Positions 1-6,882 are shown, numbered from the stretch's first letter. The stretch is 7,069 bases of DNA from Actinomycetes bacterium (GCA_021790495.1 JAJYGZ010000314.1:1-7069), one strand, 5' to 3'. The notes: generated by a model not told the origin, from the sequence alone. A program made the numbers and translations.

Positions 1-73
1 ATGAACGACCTCACCCCGCACTGTGACTAAATCACGCCGAGATAGCTGGACACAAGATCAACTGGTAGGTCCT

Positions 74-412
74 CTACTCCTTCCCCAGACGCAGGTCAAA
101 CACCTCGCCGTCAGCCGCTCGCAATTGAATAGTGGCCAGACCCTGAAACGAGCCCAGGTCTAGCTAGCCGTCTAGCCACGAATTCAAACGTGAGAGGACT
201 TCAGCGAACGTTGGCGGACCTTCCACTTCATCCGACCAGCAACTTTGGACGCTGAGAAACGTCCCTGGACATCTTGGAAATACTCCCCTCATGTCGAGAG
301 CTAACGTGATGCGCTCTGGGGTGGCTCTCACTTGTCCTCCTCGTGGTAAAGCCAACAACGCTGGGGATGAGTACGACCTCAACCTCGTAGCGTTGGCCGC
401 CACAGGTGACAC
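74..412 (-). pseudogene. Possible remnant of an unidentified protein gene, interrupted by an in-frame stop
   Basis: Read on the minus strand, one frame gives a protein-like C-terminal stretch. It passes through FAEVLSRLNSWLDG, hits a TAG at 164-166, and continues in the same frame through LDLGSFQGLATIQLRAADG to EVFDLRLGKE and a second stop (TAG, 74-76). The part after the first stop is rich in G/C at third codon positions and looks like a genuine C-terminus. Upstream of about 300 the frame becomes less protein-like, and a different minus frame (228-560) is open, so a frameshift may also have occurred. The first possible start in this frame is a GTG at 412 with no clear ribosome site. I do not recognise the family. 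It lies about 1 kb beyond the operon end and has no visible link to it. It could also be a chance reading; the continuity across the stop is the main support. Confidence 0.33.
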
Positions 413-883
413 ACGGCAAATTACCGATCATTGTCCTCGTCGACGACGGTGTGGGTGCAATCGTCATTCGCCCTCCTTGTGGTAGACACTCGACCCGGAT
501 GTTTCCATATCCGAAGTCCAGATAGTTGTGCCTCAACCCCCTGGACATCCCTACCGGCATGGTGTACTACTGGATCGTGACCCGCCAGATTGACGCACGC
601 AAGGGGGGGTCCAGATGGCCATAGGCTCATTGCCTTTGGCGAGGTGCCCTTGACATGCCGCGAGCGCATCGCGACATCGACCCGTTCCCGCTACACCGCC
701 AGCGTCCTAGGGAGCAAGCGTTGAAGACACACGACGATTCTTCGACACATCGGAATCCGCCATTTATGCCTGGTGGCGCTCACCCTGAGGTCACACCCTG
801 CGACAACGATGAGCTGGACGTTACCAGTGCCGGATTGCGTGACGCTTCAGATACGCCCGTCCGCGAGGTCTTTTGGCGTGCCA

Positions 884-911
884 ACTGCGGTAGGTTCAAC
901 GTCACCGCAGT
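884..911. repeat. Inverted repeat with 8-bp perfect arms
   Basis: ACTGCGGT at 884-891 is matched by its reverse complement ACCGCAGT at 904-911, separated by 12 bases. The spacer itself contains a small palindrome, GTTCAAC (894-900). No run of T follows on either strand, so it does not look like a standard intrinsic terminator. It could be a protein-binding site, an RNA hairpin, or a scar. Confidence 0.5.
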
Positions 912-936
912 CCTCGGGGTCTGTGCCAACGCTTGA

Positions 937-952
937 GCCGGGTCTCCCCGGC
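937..952. repeat. Short GC-rich hairpin
   Basis: GCCGGG (937-942) and CCCGGC (947-952) form a 6-bp stem around a TCTC loop. There is no T-tract next to it. Its role is unknown and it may be chance in GC-rich DNA. Confidence 0.3.
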
Positions 953-1237
953 GGTTCTGCAACCCAACCTGCCGACAATCCGCTTATCGCCGACGTCATG
1001 ACGGAGTATCAGAGAATGCGCCATCCAAGTTTGCCGGAGGAAGTGGCCGTCGGCTCAATCCAGCCAAAACCACCAAGCCGTCTCAGCGCCCAAGTATTGT
1101 CAAACTTGAAAACGCAATCATTGGAGGGGCAGTATGAAGTCACCGTCCCTAGTCCAAGCACCCTCATTGGAGTTGCCAGGGTGCTTTTCCCGGATGATGC
1201 AGTCCCACCTTTCGCAGAATTCCCCCGGATCCGGCCG

Positions 1238-1259
1238 CATTCGCCTCTTGGCGCGAATG
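1238..1259. repeat. Inverted repeat about 135 bp past the operon end
   Basis: CATTCGC (1238-1244) and GCGAATG (1253-1259) are perfect reverse complements around 8 bases. The loop can pair further (GCC with GGC), giving a longer stem with a bulge. It lies beyond the stop of the last operon gene at 1394 and might form a 3' end hairpin in the transcript, but no T-tract follows on the minus strand. A 10-bp palindrome CCGGATCCGG sits just beside it at 1225-1234. Confidence 0.3.
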
Positions 1260-1358
1260 GTTCAACCAACTTGGAAACAAACGTGAGGGATCAGGAAAGT
1301 ATGGTCCAATCACTCCAGCGCGCCGGTGCCAAGATTTCGATCCCGTGGTCTAGAGATT

Positions 1359-1378
1359 TTTGGAAACGGTGGTCCAAA
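1359..1378 (-). terminator. Weak candidate hairpin just after the operon
   Basis: TTTGGA and TCCAAA form a 6-bp inverted repeat around 8 bases, starting 15 nt past the TGA of the FAD/Fe-S dehydrogenase gene on the minus strand. The position is right for a terminator, but the stem is short, AT-rich, and followed by AAATCTCT rather than a T-run. It could be only part of the 3' end. Confidence 0.18.
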
Positions 1379-1393
1379 GATGGGGAAGAGTCA

Positions 1394-4267
1394 TCATACG
1401 ACTTCGGTGGCATGGGACCTCATGGACATGAGTTGGGCAAGATGTATTGCAGGCCGCTTAGCGAGGTCTGCGATCTGGGCGCGGCAAGAAAATCCATCGG
1501 CCAGCACCACGGTTGCCGCACTCGCGCGCGCCAGTGCCGGGAGCAAGGAGTTATTAGCCACCGCAACCGACAGCTCACGGTGACCCCTCTCCATTCCGAA
1601 GTTCCCTGCCATTCCACAGCAGCCCGAAAGCACCTCGACCTCGGCGCCGCAGGCCTCAAGAATTTTTCGATCGGCGGAAAACCCCATTTCGGAGTATTGG
1701 TGGCAATGTGGCTGTACCAGCACCGTAGTGCCTGAGAGATCCGGAGGACTCCAAGGCGCTTCAGCCCGGTTCGCCGCTATGGTGAGGATCTCGGCGAGGG
1801 TTTTCGTCGCGGATGCCACCGCGACGGCATCATGTCCCTCGACCAACTCGGCCAGGTCGCCGCGAAGTACCGCGGCACACGATGGCTCGAGTACCACTAT
1901 GGGGATATCCCGATTGGCAAAGGGAGCAAGGCCCGACGCCAGTCGGCGTAGCTTTTTGCGCGCGGTATCAAGTTGCCCGGTAGAGATCCAGGTGATGGCA
2001 CAACATAGGTGTGAAGGCGCTGGCAATACCCGAAATCCAGCCGCCTCAAGGAGGTCCGCTGCTTGCGTGGCGATCTCTGGGGAGAAGTGGTTGGTGAAGG
2101 TGTCGACGAAGAGAACCACTTCCGGTCCTTCGGTGGCGGCCGATCCCAGATTAAGTTGTCGGAGCTGGGCGAAGGTTTTCGGCGCAAATCTCGGTAAATC
2201 CCGCGTCTGATCCACACCCGCGACGAGCCGGGCTATCCGGCTGGCGCGCGGGTTGGCGAGCACGGCGTTGGCGAGCGAAGGCGCCAGGGAGGCCAGGCGC
2301 GCCCAGCGGGGCAGCCAGCCGAGTGAGTAGTGACTCGCGGGGCGAACCCGGCGACGATAGGCCCGGTAGAGGACCTCGGACTTGTAACGGGCCATGTCCA
2401 CCCCGGCGGGACAGTCGCTCGCGCATGCCTTGCAGGAGAGGCAGAGATCGAGTACTTCACGCACCTCGGGGGAGCGCCAACCCTGTTTTACCACCGAGCC
2501 GTTGGTCATCTCCTGGAGCACGCGCGCCCTGGCTCGCGTAGAGTCCTTTTCGTCGCGCGTGGCCAGAAACGACGGGCACATAAAGCCCCCCGCAGCGCCG
2601 TTGTCCGCCCGGCATTTTCCCACTCCCACGCAGCGGTGCACCGCTGCGGTAAAGTCACCGTCGTCTGTCGTGAGACGGAAACCCCCGCTGCGTGGCATTG
2701 GACGAGCCTGGGGTAGCCGCAAGTCTTCGTCGATCCGCTTTGGCGCGACAAGGACTCCGGGGTTTAGCAGGTTCTGTGGGTCAAGAAGCGATTTAAACTC
2801 GGCGAAGGCAGAGATCATCTCGTTCGAGTACATCACTGGCAGCAACTCGCTTCGGGCGCGGCCGTCTCCATGCTCACCCGAGATTGAGCCGCCGTATCCC
2901 GCCACCAATTGCGCGGCGTCACCGATAAAGCGCCGGAATTCTTCCCGGCGCTTGGCAAGCTCGAAGTCGAGCCGGACGTGGAGGCATCCGTCGCCAAAGT
3001 GCCCATAGATCAATCCCGACAAGTGGTGCTCGGCCATAAGACGCTCGAAGTCGCGGAGATAGGGTCCCAGCACCGCTGGTGGTACCGCGGCGTCCTCCCA
3101 TCCCGGCCAGGCCGGGCGCCCATCTGCGGTGCGGCCAGCGAGCCCGGCGCCGTCGTCTCGGATTCGCCACAGCTCTCGCGCCCAGGCGGGATCTTCGATT
3201 ATGACCGAGCTCGAGGCCCCCGACGCGTCGACGACCGCTCGTGCCGCCGCTCTCGCCTCGGTGCCGCTCGCGCCGGCGGTCTCAACCAAGAGCCAACCTT
3301 TACCCGCAGGCAAGGAGGAGATGGGTGAGCGGCCGCGCCGGCGCCGCACCACCTCGACCAGGCGCGAGTCGATTCCCTCCACCGTCTGAGGACCCAGCGC
3401 CCCAATGCCTGCCGCTGCATCGGCGGCGGCGGCCATATCAGGGTATCCGAGTACCGCTAATACGGTCACCGGGGGCCGCTTTACCAGTTTCAGCGTGACG
3501 GCGGTCGTCACCGCGCAGGTCCCCTCGCTTCCAACCAGAGCTGCGGCGAGATTTTCCCCGTTTTTACGCAGGAGGTGGTGGAGCGAATAGCCCGAAACCT
3601 GACGGGGAAAGCGGCCGAGTTCGGTCTCAATAAGCTCGCGGTGCCGCAAGGCAAAGTCCGCAAGATGGGGAAGCCCCGAGAGACCCGTGGTCGCGGTGAT
3701 GCGACGGCCTCCGCCGTCGGTCACCTCCAACGCTGCGACGTTCTCGTCGGTCTTGCCATAGGCGACGGAGTGTGAGCCGCAAGAGTTGTTCCCAATCATC
3801 CCACCGATGGTGCAACGCGAGTGCGTTGAGGGGTCGGGGCCAAAACGCATTCCCCTGGGACCCAGGGATCGTTGCAAGTCATCGAGGATCATCCCTGGCT
3901 GAACCAGCGCTGTCATCTTCTCGTGGTCAAAGGCGATGAGGCGATTCATATGGCGACTTAGGTCGAGCACCATACCGGCACCGACAGCGTTGCCCGCTAC
4001 CGAAGTGCCTCCGCCACGCGCGGTCACGGGTATGCCAGTCGCTCGGCTGACCGCTAGGGCGGCCTCTACTTCATCGGCCGATCGCGGAAAAACCACTGCG
4101 GTGGGAACCACGCGGTAGTTGGACGCGTCAGAAGAGTACTCAGCGCGTCTCCGCGTCGAAGTGTCGACCTCGGCGACCCCTTCTTGGCGAAGAAGTGCTA
4201 CGAGATCTTTGACTCGAGAGAGCCCCGGTTGGGTATTATTCGACGACTTTGGCGGCGAGATGCTCAA
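1394..4267 (-). CDS. FAD- and Fe-S-binding D-2-hydroxyacid dehydrogenase, probably D-2-hydroxyglutarate dehydrogenase (YdiJ/GlcD type)
   Basis: This 957-residue protein fuses a flavin dehydrogenase to an Fe-S/CCG electron-transfer unit, as in E. coli YdiJ. The FAD-binding domain (about 45-260) has ARGGGTSVAGN at 83-93, GPDPSTHSRCTIGGMIGN at 143-160 and VGSEGT at 245-250. The FAD-oxidase C-terminal domain (about 265-505) keeps the presumed metal ligands H423, H430 (GHFGDGCLH) and E465 (SGEHGDG), with spacing like human D2HGDH. The Fe-S region has C546, C552, C564-P and then C609-x2-C612-x2-C615-x3-C619-P. Two CCG-type segments follow: C755-C756, C797, then H854-C855-H856, C883-C884-G and C928. 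The first pair reads CCA rather than CCG. No signal peptide is seen, so it is probably cytoplasmic or peripheral to the membrane. The start is TTG, in a TTGA overlap with the preceding stop; no in-frame ATG or GTG occurs before V53, too late for the FAD domain. With no Shine-Dalgarno seen, translation is probably coupled. The HOT neighbour favours D-2-hydroxyglutarate as substrate; D-lactate or glycolate remain possible. Confidence 0.88.
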   Translation of the reverse strand: MSISPPKSSNNTQPGLSRVKDLVALLRQEGVAEVDTSTRRRAEYSSDASNYRVVPTAVVFPRSADEVEAALAVSRATGIPVTARGGGTSVAGNAVGAGMVLDLSRHMNRLIAFDHEKMTALVQPGMILDDLQRSLGPRGMRFGPDPSTHSRCTIGGMIGNNSCGSHSVAYGKTDENVAALEVTDGGGRRITATTGLSGLPHLADFALRHRELIETELGRFPRQVSGYSLHHLLRKNGENLAAALVGSEGTCAVTTAVTLKLVKRPPVTVLAVLGYPDMAAAADAAAGIGALGPQTVEGIDSRLVEVVRRRRGRSPISSLPAGKGWLLVETAGASGTEARAAARAVVDASGASSSVIIEDPAWARELWRIRDDGAGLAGRTADGRPAWPGWEDAAVPPAVLGPYLRDFERLMAEHHLSGLIYGHFGDGCLHVRLDFELAKRREEFRRFIGDAAQLVAGYGGSISGEHGDGRARSELLPVMYSNEMISAFAEFKSLLDPQNLLNPGVLVAPKRIDEDLRLPQARPMPRSGGFRLTTDDGDFTAAVHRCVGVGKCRADNGAAGGFMCPSFLATRDEKDSTRARARVLQEMTNGSVVKQGWRSPEVREVLDLCLSCKACASDCPAGVDMARYKSEVLYRAYRRRVRPASHYSLGWLPRWARLASLAPSLANAVLANPRASRIARLVAGVDQTRDLPRFAPKTFAQLRQLNLGSAATEGPEVVLFVDTFTNHFSPEIATQAADLLEAAGFRVLPAPSHLCCAITWISTGQLDTARKKLRRLASGLAPFANRDIPIVVLEPSCAAVLRGDLAELVEGHDAVAVASATKTLAEILTIAANRAEAPWSPPDLSGTTVLVQPHCHQYSEMGFSADRKILEACGAEVEVLSGCCGMAGNFGMERGHRELSVAVANNSLLPALARASAATVVLADGFSCRAQIADLAKRPAIHLAQLMSMRSHATEVV

Positions 4268-4734
4268 TTCGGTGCGGAGTGATCCGAACCCGTCCCGGTG
4301 GCTCGGGTCTGATGCGACCCGTGGTCGTGCGGGTGATCGTGTGCGTGGCTGTGACCATGCGCGTGGGTGTCGCCAATGCGCGAGGCAGGGGTATCCCCGG
4401 CGCGAAGTGGCTGGGATTCATAGCGTCCTTCATGGGCAAGGATCGGCCTGCGATCCCCAGCCAACTCGGGGTGGCGCTCCTCGATCTTTTGCCGCGCGTC
4501 GACGGTATGTCTCAGCTCTCTCAGGTACTCCCGATTTCCGTTGTAGGTTCCACGCCAGGTTTGGGGCATCGCCTCCGGGCGTGGTGGCAACTTCGCCCGG
4601 CCACGTATCGCAAAGCCGGTAGGCAACTTGGTCATCGAAGATCCGCAAACCCGACACGCTGGGATCTCGTCGTAGAAGGACTGCGATACCTCGGCGCGAT
4701 GTCCCATTTCGCAGCTCAGCTCGTAGGTGGGCAT
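4264..4734 (-). CDS. FmdB-type zinc-ribbon protein with a histidine-rich C-terminal tail
   Basis: This 156-residue protein begins MPTYELSC, the typical opening of the FmdB/CxxC zinc-ribbon family. The metal site is probably C8, H12, C27 and C30 (CEMGH ... CRVCG), so one of the usual four cysteines is a histidine. Residues 45-120 are polar and probably helical in part, with no domain I can name. Residues 124-141 alternate histidine with small or acidic residues, nine histidines in 18 positions, plus H152, a pattern seen in Ni/Zn/Co-handling proteins. The first family member was described as a regulator beside formamide/acetamide genes in Methylophilus; molecular roles are mostly unknown. The ATG lies 7 nt after the transhydrogenase stop with only a weak ribosome site (GGTAG), and its TGA overlaps the TTG of the next gene, so it is embedded in the operon. 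A job in metal supply to the iron- and zinc-dependent neighbours, or in control, is inference. Confidence 0.8.
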   Translation of the reverse strand: MPTYELSCEMGHRAEVSQSFYDEIPACRVCGSSMTKLPTGFAIRGRAKLPPRPEAMPQTWRGTYNGNREYLRELRHTVDARQKIEERHPELAGDRRPILAHEGRYESQPLRAGDTPASRIGDTHAHGHSHAHDHPHDHGSHQTRATGTGSDHSAPN

Positions 4735-4741
4735 AATCGAG

Positions 4742-6019
4742 CTACCAGAGTACGAGCGAACGCTCGAAGATAGTGGCGATGTCGCCCTCGGAAACGGGAA
4801 GCGGTGCGGTGGCGAGCAGGCGCTGCTGCTTCATCGTCCCTTCCACGAGGTCGGCAATGTCGTCCTTGTCGTAGCCGACGCCACTTATCCCGTTGGGAAT
4901 GCGGATATCTTTCATGAGCTGAACCAATGCGAGCGGAAGCGTATCGGCGGGATCATCGGGTCGCTCCATCGTCGGCGCGAGCATCTCCGCAACGTGGAGA
5001 TGTCGCTCGGGAGAGGCGGAAAAGGTAAAGCGGAAGGCCTCCGGGGCGGTAAGCGATACCGACATGCCATGGGGAACCATTGGCTCGTGACTTGGATATC
5101 CCTCGGGATGGAAGTCTTTCACCCGGCCGGCTATGGGATAGGCGTTGGCATGGGGAATATGCACTCCGGCATTTCCGAAGCCCATTCCGGCGAACGTCGC
5201 CGCCATAGCCATATCAAGGCGCGCATCGACGTCGTCTCCATCGCGGTATGCCTTGCGGAATGAGCGCGATAGGAGTTCTAAGGCCTTCATCGACCACATG
5301 TCTGCGACCGGATTGGAACCGCAGTATGGAACGCGCTGATTCGCTTGCTTGTGTTCGAAGGAGGTATAAGGCTTGGCGGTGTAACTCTCCAGCGCATGAC
5401 AGAGAATATCCATCCCAGAAGCGGCTGTGACTCCGGCTGGCTGGCTAATGGTGAGCAGAGGGTCGACCACCGCCAGGATGGGCCGGAGTCGCGCATGACT
5501 GATCCCGGTCTTCACCTTGAGGGAGAGGACATCAAGGACGCAAACCGTGGTGCTCTCCGACCCTGTTCCCGTGGTCGTGGGTACCGCGATGAAGGGGAGG
5601 AGGGCTACCGTAGGCGCTTTGCCACCTCCAACTGGGGCGTTGATGTAGTCCATCAGCTCGCCGGGATTGGTTATCATCAGGTTGATAGCCTTGGCGGTAT
5701 CGATGCTCGATCCGCCGCCGACCGCGACGATGGCGTCCCAAGGGCCGCTGGCGCGCGCGAATTCAATGGCCTCGGAGAGACTCTTATCGGTTGGCTCGAC
5801 GTGCACCTCGTCGTAGACCTGAGCGCTGATTCCAAAAGCACCCATCTGATCCGCGATGCGCTGGGGTGAGCCGGTAGCAGCGATATCCCTGTCCGTGACG
5901 ACGAGCGCGCGGTGAACTCCGTAATTGGAAAGGTCGAATCCGATCTCGTCTGACGATCCTGCCCCGAACTTGAGCAATGGTGCCCCGTAGGTAAAGACGG
6001 TTTCTGGATTAGTAGGCAT
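4742..6019 (-). CDS. Iron-containing alcohol dehydrogenase, hydroxyacid-oxoacid transhydrogenase (HOT, ADHFE1-like)
   Basis: HOT oxidises 4-hydroxybutyrate to succinic semialdehyde and reduces 2-oxoglutarate to D-2-hydroxyglutarate, using bound NAD that is not exchanged. The 425-residue protein matches my memory of human ADHFE1 along its length: VEPTD at 74-78, the nucleotide motif AVGGGSSIDTAKAINL at 99-114, AVPTTTGTGSE at 145-155, DILCHALESYT at 204-214, GSNPVADMW at 234-242, GFGNAGVH at 280-287, and VPHGMSV at 315-321. The insert before GSNP (about 218-233) is typical of the HOT branch. By alignment to FucO, metal ligands should be D204, H208, H290 and H317, with Y294 at the place of FucO's catalytic histidine. 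I chose the ATG at 6019, since GGAG lies 5 nt upstream; a GTG at 6079 would add 20 residues but lies inside the lactonase gene without a ribosome site. An NAD-linked 4-hydroxybutyrate dehydrogenase of the same fold (BlcB-like) is the main alternative. Confidence 0.9.
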   Translation of the reverse strand: MPTNPETVFTYGAPLLKFGAGSSDEIGFDLSNYGVHRALVVTDRDIAATGSPQRIADQMGAFGISAQVYDEVHVEPTDKSLSEAIEFARASGPWDAIVAVGGGSSIDTAKAINLMITNPGELMDYINAPVGGGKAPTVALLPFIAVPTTTGTGSESTTVCVLDVLSLKVKTGISHARLRPILAVVDPLLTISQPAGVTAASGMDILCHALESYTAKPYTSFEHKQANQRVPYCGSNPVADMWSMKALELLSRSFRKAYRDGDDVDARLDMAMAATFAGMGFGNAGVHIPHANAYPIAGRVKDFHPEGYPSHEPMVPHGMSVSLTAPEAFRFTFSASPERHLHVAEMLAPTMERPDDPADTLPLALVQLMKDIRIPNGISGVGYDKDDIADLVEGTMKQQRLLATAPLPVSEGDIATIFERSLVLW

Positions 6020-6024
6020 GTTGA

Positions 6025-6028
6025 CTCC
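6025..6028 (-). promoter_or_regulatory. Ribosome-binding site that fixes the HOT start
   Basis: On the minus strand GGAG lies 5 nt before the ATG at 6019. No comparable site precedes the longer GTG start at 6079, so this decides the start in favour of the shorter protein. Confidence 0.75.
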
Positions 6029-6053
6029 GTATAAGTTAAATTTTCCGGTGAAA

Positions 6054-6863
6054 CTACTGGTAGAAGGCCTCTGGGGCACGCTTCATCGACCTCAGTTGCA
6101 CGGCATCGTGGCCAAAGATCATTTGCGCCCCCGAAGCTTCTGCGATACCGCGGAGCTTTTCGACCGAGGCGTACCAGGCTGCAAGGTCATTGACGATCGC
6201 AGCCGGTGATGCGGGGGGCCCATAGGAGTCGCCTAGATAGATCGCATCCGAGGTGAAGATCATCGGTCCCGATTCTGCAAGGTCGACACGCATCGACATC
6301 GTCCCCGCAGTGTGCCCGGGGGCTTCGATGAGGGTGATGCCGGGAAGAATCTCGGTGTCGCCCGAAACCGTCTCGAAGTTGAGACCCTCGTAGTCGGCCT
6401 TCAGGTGCGCACCGTTGAAGTCTCCTGCATAGCCGAACGCGAATTCCTTTTCCTTTTCGTTGCAGATCAGCCTGGCGTTCGAGTTCTTGAAGAGCTGCAT
6501 GTTGCCGGCGTGGTCGAAGTGCAGATGCGATGCGACGACATAGTCGATATCACCGACCCCGAGTCCGATCTGGGCCAACCGGGAATCGAAGTATTCGTCT
6601 TCGCTCACCTGGTCGTAGGGAAAGAACTCCTGGAGGCCGGTTGGAGCCCAACGTGTTTCCCAATCTCTGGGGCAGCTCGTGTCCCAAAGCAGCCTTCCTT
6701 CGGGAGTCTCCACCACTACCACATGGGAGGTGCAGGAGTACCACTCCACCGGCTGAGTCTTATCTGCTCGTGGGCGTATCGTCCTACCGGCCTTGAGTAG
6801 TAGCCAAGTAAGGTCGCAGCTCATCGAGCCGCAGTCGAGTACGTGCAATTTAATCGGTGCCAT
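6054..6863 (-). CDS. Metallo-beta-lactamase-fold lactonase (AiiA / AttM-BlcC family)
   Basis: This 269-residue enzyme should hydrolyse a lactone ring, such as gamma-butyrolactone or an N-acyl-homoserine lactone, in the cytoplasm; no signal peptide is seen. All seven di-zinc ligands of the AHL-lactonase family are present: H113, H115, D117 and H118 in SHLHFDHAG, H184 in APGHTAGT, D206 in TSDAIY, and H252 in FGHD. Y209 sits three residues after the bridging aspartate, as the active-site tyrosine does in AiiA. The C-terminus, KRAPEAFYQ, closely resembles the KKAPEFYA-like end I recall for AttM/BlcC, and the length is near that protein's (about 263). It is the first gene of the operon, 34 nt before the transhydrogenase, which favours gamma-butyrolactone or another 4-hydroxyacid lactone over a quorum-sensing signal. 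The ATG at 6863 has a strong ribosome site. The true substrate cannot be told from sequence. Confidence 0.88.
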   Translation of the reverse strand: MAPIKLHVLDCGSMSCDLTWLLLKAGRTIRPRADKTQPVEWYSCTSHVVVVETPEGRLLWDTSCPRDWETRWAPTGLQEFFPYDQVSEDEYFDSRLAQIGLGVGDIDYVVASHLHFDHAGNMQLFKNSNARLICNEKEKEFAFGYAGDFNGAHLKADYEGLNFETVSGDTEILPGITLIEAPGHTAGTMSMRVDLAESGPMIFTSDAIYLGDSYGPPASPAAIVNDLAAWYASVEKLRGIAEASGAQMIFGHDAVQLRSMKRAPEAFYQ

Positions 6864-6868
6864 TCACG

Positions 6869-6877
6869 CTCCCCCTC
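6869..6877 (-). promoter_or_regulatory. Strong ribosome-binding site of the lactonase gene
   Basis: GAGGGGGAG on the minus strand lies 5 nt before the ATG at 6863. It is the strongest Shine-Dalgarno in the operon, as suits its first gene. Confidence 0.75.
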
Positions 6878-6882
6878 GCGAC

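Larger units (their letters stand above)
413..1393. other. About 1 kb with no convincing gene
   Basis: No frame on either strand shows a recognisable domain, a good ribosome-binding site, or coding-like codon use over a useful length. The longest open frame is on the plus strand from a GTG at 773 and runs on to 1735, but its second part is antisense to the end of the FAD/Fe-S dehydrogenase gene, and no Shine-Dalgarno sequence precedes its GTG or its later internal ATGs. I see no tRNA, rRNA, CRISPR or insertion-sequence signature. Three inverted repeats in this stretch are listed separately. A decayed intergenic region between the end of the operon and an unseen left-hand neighbour is the simplest reading. 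Confidence 0.5.

Noticed and set aside
437..446. 10-bp palindrome TCGTCGACGA
   Set aside because: A short palindrome of this kind is expected by chance in GC-rich DNA and has no promoter or gene start near it.
228..560. Minus-strand open frame of 110 codons with a CVTC pair
   Set aside because: It starts without a ribosome site, has mixed third-position use, and ends in unlike sequence; at most it may be part of the decayed gene noted at 74-412.
1..1393. Search for CRISPR arrays, tRNA genes and insertion-sequence ends
   Set aside because: No regularly spaced direct repeats, no cloverleaf or T-loop signature, and no transposase motif or terminal repeat pair were seen.
1735..4260. Many open frames on the plus strand and in other minus frames across the FAD/Fe-S dehydrogenase gene
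   Set aside because: They mirror a long GC-rich coding frame whose protein has clear FAD, Fe-S and CCG motifs; the alternatives are Arg/Pro/Ser-rich with no motifs or ribosome sites.
4249..4773. Plus-strand open frame of 174 codons across the zinc-ribbon gene
   Set aside because: It is antisense to a well-supported FmdB-type protein and shows no domain; its openness follows from the codon pattern of the real gene.
4727..5869. Plus-strand open frames of 174-178 codons inside the HOT gene
   Set aside because: They are antisense shadows of a protein that matches ADHFE1 along its whole length.
6020..6079. Longer HOT protein starting at the GTG at 6079
   Set aside because: The extra 20 residues overlap the lactonase gene, have no ribosome site, and are not part of the family; the ATG at 6019 has GGAG at the right distance.
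6312..6800. Plus-strand open frame of 162 codons inside the lactonase gene
   Set aside because: It is antisense to a lactonase with all seven metal ligands and a strong ribosome site.
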